Translations under genes and position numbers: made by a program
In this document: in pieces, positions 43,964 through 52,490 of the stretch
Layout of the letters: each line of letters starts with the position of its first letter
How positions within the stretch are numbered: position 1 is the stretch's first letter
Source of the DNA: Streptantibioticus parmotrematis
GTDB taxonomy: Bacteria; Actinomycetota; Actinomycetes; Streptomycetales; Streptomycetaceae
Assembly (NCBI RefSeq): GCF_019890615.1
Contig: NZ_JAINVZ010000033.1
Span: 1 to 55,350 of the forward strand
Reading direction: 5' to 3'
Length of the DNA: 55,350 bases
The notes under the pieces: generated by a model
Database searches by the model: none
What the model saw: the letters and a program-made list of their open reading frames with translations, nothing else
What the model was told of the DNA's origin: nothing

Positions 43964-45181
43964 TCACTCCTGGCCGGGGAAGGCGTGGCGGCGGGCGAGG
44001 TGCGCCCAGGCCGCGGCGACCATCAGCAGGGCGACGACGCCGCCGAGCTCCAGCACGGTGGACGGCGAGGTGCGGTCGACGATGACGCCGCCGACCAGGG
44101 CGCCGATCGAGATGGTCGCCTGGAACGAGGCGGTGAACAGCACGGACGCCGCCTCGGGGTGTTCGGGGGCGGACTTGACGAACCAGGTCTGCGAGCAGAC
44201 CGGGACCGCGCCGTAGGCCATGCCCCACACGATCAGCAGCGCGATGGCGCCCGCGTCCCAGCGGCCGAGCACCGGCAGCAGCAGGGTGGCGGCCGCCAGC
44301 ATGGCCGCCGCGGTGGCGAAGACCAGGTGCGGGCGGCGGGCGACGACCGCGCCGCCGACGAAGTTGCCCGCGATGCCGGCCGCGCCGTAGACGAGCAGGA
44401 ACACGGTGATCATGCCGGGGCTGACGTGGGTGACCTGCTGGAGGAAGGGGCTGACGTAGGTGTACGTGCCGAAGTGGGCGATGACGATGAGGAAGGTGAG
44501 CAGCAGCGCGAAGCGGGTGTTGACGCTGCGCAGCATCCCGCGCAGCACGCTGAGGCGGGTGGTCTGCTGCGGCGGCAGCGCGGGGACGACGGCGAGGATC
44601 GCGGCGAGCACGGCGACCGTGAAGACGCCCATGACCAGGAAGGCGGTGCGCCAGCCCGCCACGTTGCCGATGAGCGTGCCGACGGGGACGCCGAGGACCG
44701 AGCCGAGCGGCACCGCGGAGAAGATCACGGAGGTGGCGCGGGGAACGGACTCGGCGGGCACGAACCGTTCGGCGAGCCCGGCGCCGATCGACCAGAAGCC
44801 GCCGATGGTGATGCCGACCATGACCCGGGAGACCAGCACGAGCCAGTAGCCGGGTGCCATCGCGGCCAGGAAGTTGGCCAGGGCCAGCAGGCCCATGAAG
44901 GCGCAGAGCATCAGGCGGCGGTCGACCCGGGCGGTGGCCACGGTGAGCGTGGGTGCGGAGACGGCGGCCAGGAATCCCGGCATGGTCATCATCAGGCCGG
45001 CGGTGCCGTCGGAGATGCGGAAGCTGGCGCCGACCGAGGTCAGCAGTCCGATCGGCAGGATCTCGGTGGTGACGATGGCGAAGATGCCCATCATCACGGA
45101 GACCACGGCGAGCCAGCCGGTCAGGGGCGAACGTGTGGTGCGCGTCGTACCGCCGACGACAGGTTTGGTGGCTGTGGACAT
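43964..45181 (-). CDS. MFS exporter, DHA1 (AraJ/sugar-efflux-like)
   Basis: A 405-aa 12-TM transporter. The TM1 motif FAIVTTEILPIGLL resembles AraJ/YdhP-type exporters, followed by ATARVDRRLMLCAFMGLL, SRVMVGITIGGFWSIGAGLAERFVP and GSVLGVPVGTLIG. The ATG at 45181 has a GGACGGGAAATC ribosome site. It lies upstream of asnB on the same strand with an 84-base gap, so both are probably co-transcribed. The substrate is unknown. Confidence 0.9.
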   Translation of the reverse strand: MSTATKPVVGGTTRTTRSPLTGWLAVVSVMMGIFAIVTTEILPIGLLTSVGASFRISDGTAGLMMTMPGFLAAVSAPTLTVATARVDRRLMLCAFMGLLALANFLAAMAPGYWLVLVSRVMVGITIGGFWSIGAGLAERFVPAESVPRATSVIFSAVPLGSVLGVPVGTLIGNVAGWRTAFLVMGVFTVAVLAAILAVVPALPPQQTTRLSVLRGMLRSVNTRFALLLTFLIVIAHFGTYTYVSPFLQQVTHVSPGMITVFLLVYGAAGIAGNFVGGAVVARRPHLVFATAAAMLAAATLLLPVLGRWDAGAIALLIVWGMAYGAVPVCSQTWFVKSAPEHPEAASVLFTASFQATISIGALVGGVIVDRTSPSTVLELGGVVALLMVAAAWAHLARRHAFPGQE

Positions 45182-45472
45182 GATTTCCCGTCCTGTGCTG
45201 GGCACTCGGTGACTGTGGGATCAGTCCAGCAGCACACGGGGGTGGGAGTCCGGCAGGAATCCGACGTCTGTCTGGCGAGGATGACGTCGCGAACCTGCCA
45301 GTGACCTCGTCGCACGGGCCCAGGATCGGGGCGACACGCCGCGTTGCGGTCGGATGGTCGGACGGGCATGTTGTCGGACATACCACCTGGCCGCCGGGGA
45401 GACCGTCAGCCTGGCCGCCCGTCGGGCCGTCCGTCAGCCGTCCGTCGGGCCACCGGTCAGCCGTTCAGCCGT

Positions 45473-46324
45473 TCAGCCGGACAACTGGTCCCAGTACTCG
45501 GCGGCCATCACGATGAGCCCGCGGGCGGTCGCGCCGTAGGCCGCGCAGACGGCGACGGCATGGAAGGCACGGTGGTACTCGGCGACCTGACGCGGGTCCA
45601 CCACCCGCTGGCGCTCGCCGGTCAGGGCGTCGACGCGTACGTGCGTCTCGTGCAGCCAGAAGCTCGCGGAGGGCCACACGGCCGGTTCCGCGTCGGACGG
45701 CACGACGCCGAGTTCGACGTTGGGCAGGGTGGCCACGTACTCCAGGTGGGCGAGTTGTGCGGCCATATCGCCGGTGGCGCAGACCTTGGTGTAGAGCGCG
45801 AGTTCGTCGACGAGAAAGGTGTATCGCCGCCAGTTTTCCCGCAACTGCCGCTGGAGTGACTCCAGTTCACTGATCGCGGTTTCGAAGGAGCCCATCGCGC
45901 CGCGCCAGCTGAGGATCTTTGTCAAATGCGCACGGGCATATGCGTCGGTCTGCAGCAGGGACGGGATGAACTTGTGCTCGTAGACCCGCAGATGACCGCT
46001 TTCCTCGTTCCGCATGGGGAAGCCTCCCTCCGAGACGGGCGCGTCCGGACAAGTCACGGGCGAAGGCGCCCGGTCGAGGCGGGCGACCGCCGCGATCAGG
46101 CTCTCCGCCTGCTGCTCGGCCCGGGTCCACGAGCACCAGGCGGCGATCTCCCGATGGGTGGGCGCGCGATAACCCGCTTCGATCTGGCTGATTTCCATCG
46201 CGCTCATTCCCGAAGCTACGGCCAAAGCTTCGACGCTGAGATCGGCGCGATCCCGTAGTTCTCTCATGCGTATGCCCAGTCGGTGCCTGGCACCGTCCGT
46301 GGGCCGTGGGGACGGTGAACTCAT
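45473..46324 (-). CDS. HTH (XRE) regulator with DUF5753
   Basis: A 283-aa protein. The N-terminal XRE helix-turn-helix is at about 15-60: RLGIRMRELRDRADLSVEALAVASGMSAMEISQIEAGYRAP. The C-terminal DUF5753 domain shows VYEHKFIPSLLQTDAYARAHL, LQRQLRENWRRYTFLVDELALYTKV and HVRVDALTGERQRVVDPRQVAEYHRAF. In Streptomyces such proteins usually pair with a small DUF397 protein; I find none on either side. It lies between two exporter genes. Its regulatory target is unknown. Confidence 0.88.
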   Translation of the reverse strand: MSSPSPRPTDGARHRLGIRMRELRDRADLSVEALAVASGMSAMEISQIEAGYRAPTHREIAAWCSWTRAEQQAESLIAAVARLDRAPSPVTCPDAPVSEGGFPMRNEESGHLRVYEHKFIPSLLQTDAYARAHLTKILSWRGAMGSFETAISELESLQRQLRENWRRYTFLVDELALYTKVCATGDMAAQLAHLEYVATLPNVELGVVPSDAEPAVWPSASFWLHETHVRVDALTGERQRVVDPRQVAEYHRAFHAVAVCAAYGATARGLIVMAAEYWDQLSG

Positions 46325-46554
46325 GGAGATACCTCATCCGGTTGTTCCGCACCAACTGACCGCGGGAAAGGGGAAGGCGTCCGGGACACCCAACAACATG
46401 GCGGCCGAGCTTGGCAATAACGATCCTGCACTCGGTCGGCCTCCGGTCACGCAACCGTCCCGCCCGGCTCCCGCGGGTGCGAGGGGCCTGCCCGAAACTG
46501 CACGCATGTTGTCGTTTCCGACACTCGTGATCGCCCTCCGCGTGACGGACGATC

Positions 46555-47841
46555 GTGACCGTGAACGAGAACACACGCATTGCGACCAGCCCGGTGACCC
46601 CCCGGGCCGAGCGGGGGCCGGCCGTCCCCGCGGCGGCCCCCCGCCCGGGCCGCGCCTGGCTGCGAGCCGCCGTACCGGTGGTGGCGATCGGCTGGGGCGC
46701 CCAGCAGTTCACCCCGCTGCTGCTGCTCTACCAGGCCCGGCTCCACCTGTCCGCCACCACCGTGCAGGCGACCTTCGTGCCGTACGTGATCGGCCTGATC
46801 CCCGGGCTGATGTTCGGCGGGCCCTGCTCCGACCGCTTCGGCCGCCGCAAGGTCATGCTGCCGACCGTCGTGCTGTCGGTGCTGGGCACCGTGCTGCTGA
46901 TCGTCGGCGCGAACGGGCTCGGCTTCACGCTCGCCGGACGCCTGGTGTCCGGCATGGCGAGCGGCGCGGGCTTCAGTTGCGGCGGCGCCTGGATCAAGGA
47001 GCTGTCGGCCTCCTCCGGCGACACCGACCACGGACCCCGGCGGCTGACGGTCTCGATGGGCATCGGCTTCGGCCTCGGCCCGCTCGTCGCGGGCGTGCTG
47101 GCCCAGTGGGCGCCCGACCCCACCCTGATCGCGTACCTGCCGCATCTGCTGATCTGCGCCGCCGCGTTCGCCTGCCTGCTCACCGTGCCGGAGACCCTCA
47201 CCCCCTCCCCCGGCACCAGCTTCCTGCGCAACCTGCGCATCCACGAGGTACGCGAGCGGCGCTTCGTCACCGTCGTCCTGCCGCTCGCGCCCTGGGTGTT
47301 CATCGCCGTCGCGGTGGCCGTGGGCTACCTGCCGGGGCTGGTGGCCCATCAGATCTCCGGCGATCCGCTGATGTTCAGCGCCCTGGTCGTCGTCGCCAAC
47401 GCGGGAGCGGGCATCTTCGTCCAGCCACTCGCCCGCAGGCTGCACACCCCGCCGACCCCTCGGCTGCTCGGCTGGGCGCTGGCGATCGTGGTGGGCGGCA
47501 TGCTGGTGGCCGCGCTCGCCGCCTGGCTCCACCAGCCCGCGCTGGTGCTGGTGGCCTCCCTCGTGCTGGGAGCGGGGTACGGCTGCTGCCAGTTCTACGG
47601 GCTCACCCAGGTCCAGCAGCTGGCCTCCCCCGAGCACCTGGCCGGGCTCACCGCGACCTATCAGGCCGTCACCTACGTGGGCATGATGGCGTCCTACCCG
47701 CTGGCCGCCATCGGCTCGGTGGTCCCGGCGCCCGCGGTGCTGCTGGGGGTCGCCGTGCTGGCGGCGCTGACGCTGGCCTGGACGACCCGGGCCGCGGCGG
47801 TCCGCACCACGTCGCCGTCCGGGGCGTCGCTCCCCGCGTGA
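46555..47841 (+). CDS. MFS exporter, second copy (DHA1-like)
   Basis: A 428-aa, roughly 12-TM transporter with an Ala/Pro-rich cytoplasmic N-terminus of about 35 residues. TM1 is VAIGWGAQQFTPLLLLYQ, motif A is FGGPCSDRFGRRKVMLP, then RLVSGMASGAGFSCGGAWIKEL and VSMGIGFGLGPLVAGVLA. The GTG at 46555 starts the chain; another GTG two codons on is possible. It belongs to a different subfamily from the exporter at 43964. It ends 12 bases before a strong bidirectional terminator. Confidence 0.88.
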   Translation: MTVNENTRIATSPVTPRAERGPAVPAAAPRPGRAWLRAAVPVVAIGWGAQQFTPLLLLYQARLHLSATTVQATFVPYVIGLIPGLMFGGPCSDRFGRRKVMLPTVVLSVLGTVLLIVGANGLGFTLAGRLVSGMASGAGFSCGGAWIKELSASSGDTDHGPRRLTVSMGIGFGLGPLVAGVLAQWAPDPTLIAYLPHLLICAAAFACLLTVPETLTPSPGTSFLRNLRIHEVRERRFVTVVLPLAPWVFIAVAVAVGYLPGLVAHQISGDPLMFSALVVVANAGAGIFVQPLARRLHTPPTPRLLGWALAIVVGGMLVAALAAWLHQPALVLVASLVLGAGYGCCQFYGLTQVQQLASPEHLAGLTATYQAVTYVGMMASYPLAAIGSVVPAPAVLLGVAVLAALTLAWTTRAAAVRTTSPSGASLPA

Positions 47842-47852
47842 ACGGCCCTCGC

Positions 47853-47892
47853 ACGCGTCGCCGCACCGGTCCCGGCCGGTGCGGCGACGCGT
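47853..47892. terminator. Bidirectional terminator
   Basis: A perfect 17-bp inverted repeat (arms 47853-47869 and 47876-47892) with a 6-base loop, between the convergent exporter and GlxA-type regulator genes. Confidence 0.88.
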
Positions 47893-47933
47893 CGCGGGTG
47901 ACACGGCGGGGCCGCCGCCCGAGGGGCCGCCGG

Positions 47934-49010
47934 TCAGTGGCAGATCAGTTCCAGCGGACGCCGCCGGGCCAACAGCTCGGCGCGACCGGCCGGGCGCCGG
48001 GCGAACTCCGCCTCGCCGTCGGCCGGTTCGTCCTCCACCTCCGGCACCAGGGGCTCGGCCCTGAAGGTGCGCCGGTAGGTGTCGGGCGAGACGCCCACCA
48101 TCCGGTTGAAGTGGCGCCGCAGCGTGCCCGCGGTGCCCATCCCGGTCTGCGCGGCGATCTGCTCGATGCTCTGGTCAGTGGTCTCCAGCAGTTCCTGGGC
48201 CTGGTTGATCCGCTGCGACAGCAGCCACTGCAACGGGGTCTTGCCGGTCACGGCGTTGAAGTGGCGGCTGAGGGTGCGGGTGCTCATGTTGGCCTGCCGC
48301 GCCAGGTCCACCACCGTCATCGGCTCGTCCAGCCGGGCCGTCACCCACGGCAGCAGGTCGGCCAGCGGGTGGTCCTGGCCGCTGACCGCGGGCGGCGCCA
48401 CGAACTGCGCCTGCCCGCCGTCCCGGTGCGGTGGCATCACCAGGCGTCTCGCGAGCGCGTTGGCGACCGCGGCGCCGTGGTCGAGGCGCACCAGGTGCAG
48501 GCACAGGTCGATGCCGGCCGACTTGCCCGCGGAGGTCAGGACGTCGCCCTCGTCCACGTAGAGCACGTCGGCGTCGACGGTGACGCCCGGGTAGCGGGCG
48601 GCCAGCAGGTCGGCGTGGATCCAGTGCGTGGTGGCCCGGCGCCCGTCCAGCAGCCCGGCGGCGGCCAGCACGAACGAGCCGGTGCAGATCGACACGATGC
48701 GCGCCCCCGCGTCGTGCGCCGCGCGCACCGCCTCGACCAGCTCGGCCGGCGGCTCCTCGGCGACGTCACGGCAGGCGGGGATGATCACGGTGTGCGCGGT
48801 GGCGAGTTCGTCCAGGGAACGCGCCCCCTCGGGACGGAACCAGCCGCCGAACCGGGCGGAGTCGGAACCGCACACCATGAAGTCGTACCAGGGATCCGAC
48901 AGATCGACACGATTGACACCGAATACCTCACACGGCGCGGCCACCTCCAAGATCGGAATTCCGTCCGAGATCGCGACGGCGACGGTTCGGGGCATGTCCG
49001 TTTCGGGCAT
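47934..49010 (-). CDS. GlxA family regulator (DJ-1/PfpI-like + AraC HTH)
   Basis: A 358-aa protein. The N-terminal GATase1-like domain (about 5-180) includes the cysteine elbow VSICTGSFVLAAAGLL and the AraC domain lies at about 225-320: VVDLARQANMSTRTLSRHFNAVTGKTPLQWLLSQRINQAQELLE and IAAQTGMGTAGTLRRHFNRMVGVSPDTYRRTF, in blocks. The ATG at 49010 has AGGA eight bases upstream; GTG at 49046 would add twelve residues. It is divergent from the thioesterase gene, with a 114-base shared promoter region, so that gene is a likely target. Confidence 0.9.
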   Translation of the reverse strand: MPETDMPRTVAVAISDGIPILEVAAPCEVFGVNRVDLSDPWYDFMVCGSDSARFGGWFRPEGARSLDELATAHTVIIPACRDVAEEPPAELVEAVRAAHDAGARIVSICTGSFVLAAAGLLDGRRATTHWIHADLLAARYPGVTVDADVLYVDEGDVLTSAGKSAGIDLCLHLVRLDHGAAVANALARRLVMPPHRDGGQAQFVAPPAVSGQDHPLADLLPWVTARLDEPMTVVDLARQANMSTRTLSRHFNAVTGKTPLQWLLSQRINQAQELLETTDQSIEQIAAQTGMGTAGTLRRHFNRMVGVSPDTYRRTFRAEPLVPEVEDEPADGEAEFARRPAGRAELLARRRPLELICH

Positions 49011-49124
49011 GACTACATCCTGTCCCTGAGAGGCGGACACGGTCAACGGTGATGCTTTTTAGGAATCGCGGCGCAGTGCCGACGAGTTACCCCCATCCCA
49101 ATTGATACGGCGAGGACGGCGGCC

Positions 49125-49937
49125 ATGACAAACAATTCCGCGGGCCCGGATTCCGCTTCGGATTTCTTCTACCGGGATCTGGGCGGCGGACGCTATGAGA
49201 GTACCGCCGCGACGGCGGGACCGTGGAGCCCGAAGGCCCAGCACGCCGGTCCGCCCTCGGCGCTGCTGGGCCGGGCGCTGGAGCGGCACGAGCCCCGGGA
49301 CGGATTCCGGATCGCGCGGGTCACGCTGGAGCTGCCGCGGCCGGTGCCGGTCGGCGAGGTGGAGGTGGCGGTGCGGACCGTGCGTTCCGGCGGGCGGGCC
49401 GAACTGCTGGAGGGCGAACTGAGCGCGGACGGGCGGCCGGTGATGTACGCGCGGGCCTGGCGGATCGCGGCCGCCCCCGGTGACACCCCGGCGCTGCGCC
49501 CGTTGCCGCCGCCGCCGGCGCTGCCGGAGCCGCAGCCGCTGCACACCATGGCCGGGGCGCACCTGGACGGCTACGTCTCCGCGATGGAGTGGCGCTTCGG
49601 GCCCGGCGGGGGGTTCGACGTGCTGGGGCCCGGCTCGGCGTGGGTGCGCCAGCGCGTCCCGCTGGTGGCCGGTGAGGACGACACGCCGCTGACCCGCGCG
49701 CTGACGGTGGCGGACAGCACGTGGGCGGTCGCCTTCGAACTCGACCACCACCGCCGCCTGGTGATCAACACCGACGTCACGCTGGCGCTGCACCGCGAGC
49801 CGGTCGGCGAGTGGTTCTGCCTGCGCGCGGCGACCGCGGCGAGTCCGGACGGCTCGGGCCTGGCCTCGGGCACGCTGGACGACGCGGCCGGTGACTGCGG
49901 GCGGGTGGTGCAGACGCTGCTGGTCGCCGAACGCTGA
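49125..49937 (+). CDS. TesB-like (hotdog) thioesterase family protein
   Basis: A 270-aa double-hotdog acyl-CoA thioesterase-like protein: FFYRDLGGGRYESTAATAGPWSPKAQHAGPPSALLGRALE in blocks, RIARVTLELPRPVPVGEVEVAVRTVRSGGRAELLEGEL, YARAWRI, VADSTWAVAFELDH and LVINTDVTLALHREPVGEWF with the usual Asp/Thr. It would hydrolyse an acyl thioester, perhaps an acyl-CoA formed or used by the neighbouring P450 pathway. The ATG at 49125 follows GAGGACGG. It ends near a 19-bp terminator that separates it from the convergent P450 gene. Confidence 0.85.
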   Translation: MTNNSAGPDSASDFFYRDLGGGRYESTAATAGPWSPKAQHAGPPSALLGRALERHEPRDGFRIARVTLELPRPVPVGEVEVAVRTVRSGGRAELLEGELSADGRPVMYARAWRIAAAPGDTPALRPLPPPPALPEPQPLHTMAGAHLDGYVSAMEWRFGPGGGFDVLGPGSAWVRQRVPLVAGEDDTPLTRALTVADSTWAVAFELDHHRRLVINTDVTLALHREPVGEWFCLRAATAASPDGSGLASGTLDDAAGDCGRVVQTLLVAER

Positions 49938-49977
49938 ACGGCGGTGCGCGGCAAGCGGGTTGACGGTGCGGGCGCGC

Positions 49978-50022
49978 GCCGGTGCGCCGTCCTCCGTGTG
50001 CGGCGGAGGACGGCGCACCGGC
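49978..50022. terminator. Bidirectional terminator
   Basis: A perfect 19-bp inverted repeat (arms 49978-49996 and 50004-50022) with a 7-base loop, between the convergent thioesterase and P450 genes. Confidence 0.88.
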
Positions 50023-50036
50023 CACGCGCGCGGCGG

Positions 50037-51278
50037 CTACGGCCAGTCGACGAGCAGGTGCCTGGGGCCGCGGAAGGAGACGTTGGCCGGGAAGGTCAGC
50101 TCCTGGTCCTCCACCAGCCGCATGCCGGGCGCCCGTTGGGCCAGCAGGTCGAGGGCGATGCGGGCCTCCATGCGGGCCAGGGCGGCGCCGATGCAGTAGT
50201 GGATGCCCTTGCCGAACGCCAGGTGGGCGCGGACGTCGCCGCGCATGATGTCGTAGTCCTCGGGCGCGGAGAAGTACTTGGGGTCGCGGTTGGCGGCGCC
50301 GAGCAGCAGCAGGATCTTGGCGTCCGCGGGGATCTCCACGCCGCCGACGGTGACCGGGCGGGTGGTGATGCGCCGCCAGGCGATGATGCTGCTGTCGTAG
50401 CGCAGGGTCTCCTCGACGGCGGCCGGGACCAGCGTGCGGTCGGCGCACAGGGCGTCCCACTGCTCGCGGTGGCTCAGCAGCTGGCGGATGGCGTTGCCGG
50501 TGAAGTTGGTGGTCGTCTCGTGGCCGGCGAAGCTGAGCCCGTAGGCGACGTTGGTGATCTCCTCCAGGCTGATCGCCTCGGGGTCCTCGCGGTGGATGCG
50601 GATCAGGTCGCTGGTGAAGTCGTCCACCGGGTCGGCGGCCCGCTTGGCGACGAACTCCTCGCAGTAGCGCCAGTAGTGGACCATGTTGGTCGCGATCTCG
50701 CGCTGCTCCTCGGGGCTCGGGCGGCCCCAGCTGAAGGCGATGCGGTTGCCGCACCAGCTCTTGAGCATGTCCATGTCCTCATCGGGGAAGCCGATGAAGG
50801 TGAAGATCATGTAGGCGGGCAGCGGGTAGGTCAGGGCGGGGACCAGGTCCACCCGGCCCGGACGGATGTCGTCCACCAGCTCGGTGGCCTTCGCCCACAC
50901 CTTGGGCTCCAGCACGGAGACCCGGCGGGCGGAGAACCCCTTGAGGTTGTGCCGCCGGATGCGGGTGTGCTTGGGCGGGTCGCAGTCCGACATCACCGGG
51001 CTGGCGTGGAATCCCCCGGCGATGATCGCGCGGGCCTCGTCGCTGAGCGGGAAGACCGGGCGCTGGCCGACCGCCGCGGAAAAGGTGCCCGGGTCCTTGA
51101 AGGCCGATTCGATATCGTCATAGCGGGTGATCACCCACATGTCGATCGAGGGCGCGTAGAACGCGGGCACTTCTTCGCGTACGGCGGTCAAGTCCGGATA
51201 CGGGTCCGCGAGATAGGGCTCCGCGAGCGGATCGAAAGACTGATGGACCGGGCACGATGTCATGTCGGTCATCGCCAT
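50037..51278 (-). CDS. Cytochrome P450
   Basis: A 413-aa soluble bacterial P450. The I-helix oxygen-binding motif is AGHETTT, the K-helix E-x-x-R is EETLR, and the heme loop is FGKGIHYCIGAALARMEA with the axial Cys near residue 361. The N-terminal CDPPKHTRIRRHNLKGFSARRV is typical of class I enzymes needing ferredoxin partners, which are not encoded here. GAGGAGG lies seven bases before the ATG. The divergent LysR gene begins 92 bases away and probably controls it. The substrate is unknown. Confidence 0.96.
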   Translation of the reverse strand: MAMTDMTSCPVHQSFDPLAEPYLADPYPDLTAVREEVPAFYAPSIDMWVITRYDDIESAFKDPGTFSAAVGQRPVFPLSDEARAIIAGGFHASPVMSDCDPPKHTRIRRHNLKGFSARRVSVLEPKVWAKATELVDDIRPGRVDLVPALTYPLPAYMIFTFIGFPDEDMDMLKSWCGNRIAFSWGRPSPEEQREIATNMVHYWRYCEEFVAKRAADPVDDFTSDLIRIHREDPEAISLEEITNVAYGLSFAGHETTTNFTGNAIRQLLSHREQWDALCADRTLVPAAVEETLRYDSSIIAWRRITTRPVTVGGVEIPADAKILLLLGAANRDPKYFSAPEDYDIMRGDVRAHLAFGKGIHYCIGAALARMEARIALDLLAQRAPGMRLVEDQELTFPANVSFRGPRHLLVDWP

Positions 51279-51337
51279 GACGCAACCTCCTCGTCTCGGT
51301 CCTCCAAGTCTCTTTCTCCTGGCCGGTTTTGGAAATG

Positions 51338-51347
51338 ATATTAATAT
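51338..51347. promoter_or_regulatory. AT-rich palindrome in the P450-lysR promoter region
   Basis: ATATTAATAT, a perfect 10-bp palindrome in a markedly AT-rich 25-base patch within the 92-base divergent intergenic region. It fits a LysR operator (T-N11-A-like surroundings) or overlapping -10 elements. Confidence 0.5.
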
Positions 51348-51370
51348 GATCCGCGTTATAAAGTGAGCTC

Positions 51371-52288
51371 ATGACCGACCGGATCAGCCTGCGCCAGCTG
51401 GACTACTTCGTGGTCGCCGCGCAGACCGGCACGATGACCGGGGCCGCGCGCCAGCTGTTCGTCTCGCAGGCCGCGGTCTCCCTCGGCATCGCCGAACTGG
51501 AGCGGCAGCTGGGCGTCCAGCTGCTGCTGCGCTCGAAGTCCAAGGGCCTCACCCTCACCGAGGCGGGACGCGTCCTGCTCCCCCAGGCCCGCACCCTGCT
51601 GTCACGCACCGACGAGTTGCAGGCGGGGCTGCGCGACGTCGGGCAGACCCCGGCCGGCGACCTGCTGGTCGGCTGCTTCACCACCATCGCGCCGTTCCTG
51701 CTGCCGGGGCTGCTGGAGGAGTTCCAGCGCGCCCACCCCCGGGTCCGGGTCGACTTCGTCGAGGGCTCGCTCGTCGACCTCCAGCACCAACTCCTCGACG
51801 GACGCTGCGAGATGGCCGTCCTGTACGGCGTCGACATCCAGCCCGGCATCGCCCACGAGGTGCTCTACGCGACCGAACCGCACGTCCTGCTCCCCCGCGG
51901 CCACGCGCTGGCCCGGCGCTCCACGGTCCGGCTGTGCGACCTCGCCGACCAGGACATGATCATGCTCGACGTGCCGCCCAGCATGCGCTACTTCACCGAG
52001 GTCCTGGCCGGCGCCGGGGTCTCGCCGCGGATCCGGCACCGCACCCGCAGCTTCGAGATGGTGCGCAGCCTCGTCGCCCGGGGCTTCGGCTACTCGCTGC
52101 TCATCCAGCGCCCGGCCCTCGACTACAGCTACGAGGGCCGCGAGGTCACCGTCCGCCCCATCAGCGACGAGGTCGTACCGCTGCCCGTGGTGCTGGCCCG
52201 GCCCGCCGGATCCCTGCCGACCCGGCGCGCCGCCGCCTTCGCGGCCTTCTGCCACGACTGCGTCGCCCGCGACCCGGGCCTGGGCTGA
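51371..52288 (+). CDS. LysR family transcriptional regulator
   Basis: A 305-aa regulator. The N-terminal winged HTH reads LRQLDYFVVAAQTGTMTGAARQLFVSQAAVSLGIAELERQLGVQLLLRSKSKGLTLTEAG in blocks. The substrate-binding domain follows from about 90 (GDLLVGCFTTIAPFLLPGLLEEFQRAHP). A TATAAA-like element precedes the ATG by about 15 bases, so the leader is very short. It is divergent from the P450 gene, the standard LysR target arrangement. Confidence 0.92.
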   Translation: MTDRISLRQLDYFVVAAQTGTMTGAARQLFVSQAAVSLGIAELERQLGVQLLLRSKSKGLTLTEAGRVLLPQARTLLSRTDELQAGLRDVGQTPAGDLLVGCFTTIAPFLLPGLLEEFQRAHPRVRVDFVEGSLVDLQHQLLDGRCEMAVLYGVDIQPGIAHEVLYATEPHVLLPRGHALARRSTVRLCDLADQDMIMLDVPPSMRYFTEVLAGAGVSPRIRHRTRSFEMVRSLVARGFGYSLLIQRPALDYSYEGREVTVRPISDEVVPLPVVLARPAGSLPTRRAAAFAAFCHDCVARDPGLG

Positions 52289-52324
52289 CGGCGCGGTCTG
52301 CGGCCCGTGCGGTCCGGGGGGGGG

Positions 52325-52391
52325 AGGCGGTCCGTGCGGCCCGGGGGGAGGCGGTCCGTGCGGCCCGGGGGGAGGCGGTCCGTGCGGCCCG
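52325..52391. repeat. 24-bp tandem repeat, nearly three copies
   Basis: Two full 24-bp units and about 19 bases of a third, beginning AGGCGGTCCGTGCGGCCC, plus a degenerate partial copy just upstream. It lies in the 200-base gap between lysR and the ada-alkA gene. No coding sense is apparent. Confidence 0.85.
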
Positions 52392-52490
52392 TGGGAAGAC
52401 GGCCGGCAAGGGCTCCGGGGGAAGTGGGCCCGTAAGGGTGATGTCGGAATTCCGCCAGCCGACCGGGCTCCGGGGCCGCATCCTGGAGAC

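Noticed and set aside
45182-45472. Possible DUF397 or other small gene between the exporter and the HTH-DUF5753 gene
   Set aside because: The only frames there lack family motifs and ribosome sites; the stretch is rich in short GTCAGCCGT-like repeats.
52325-52391. 24-bp repeats as a CRISPR array
   Set aside because: The units are directly adjacent with no spacers, and no cas genes are present.
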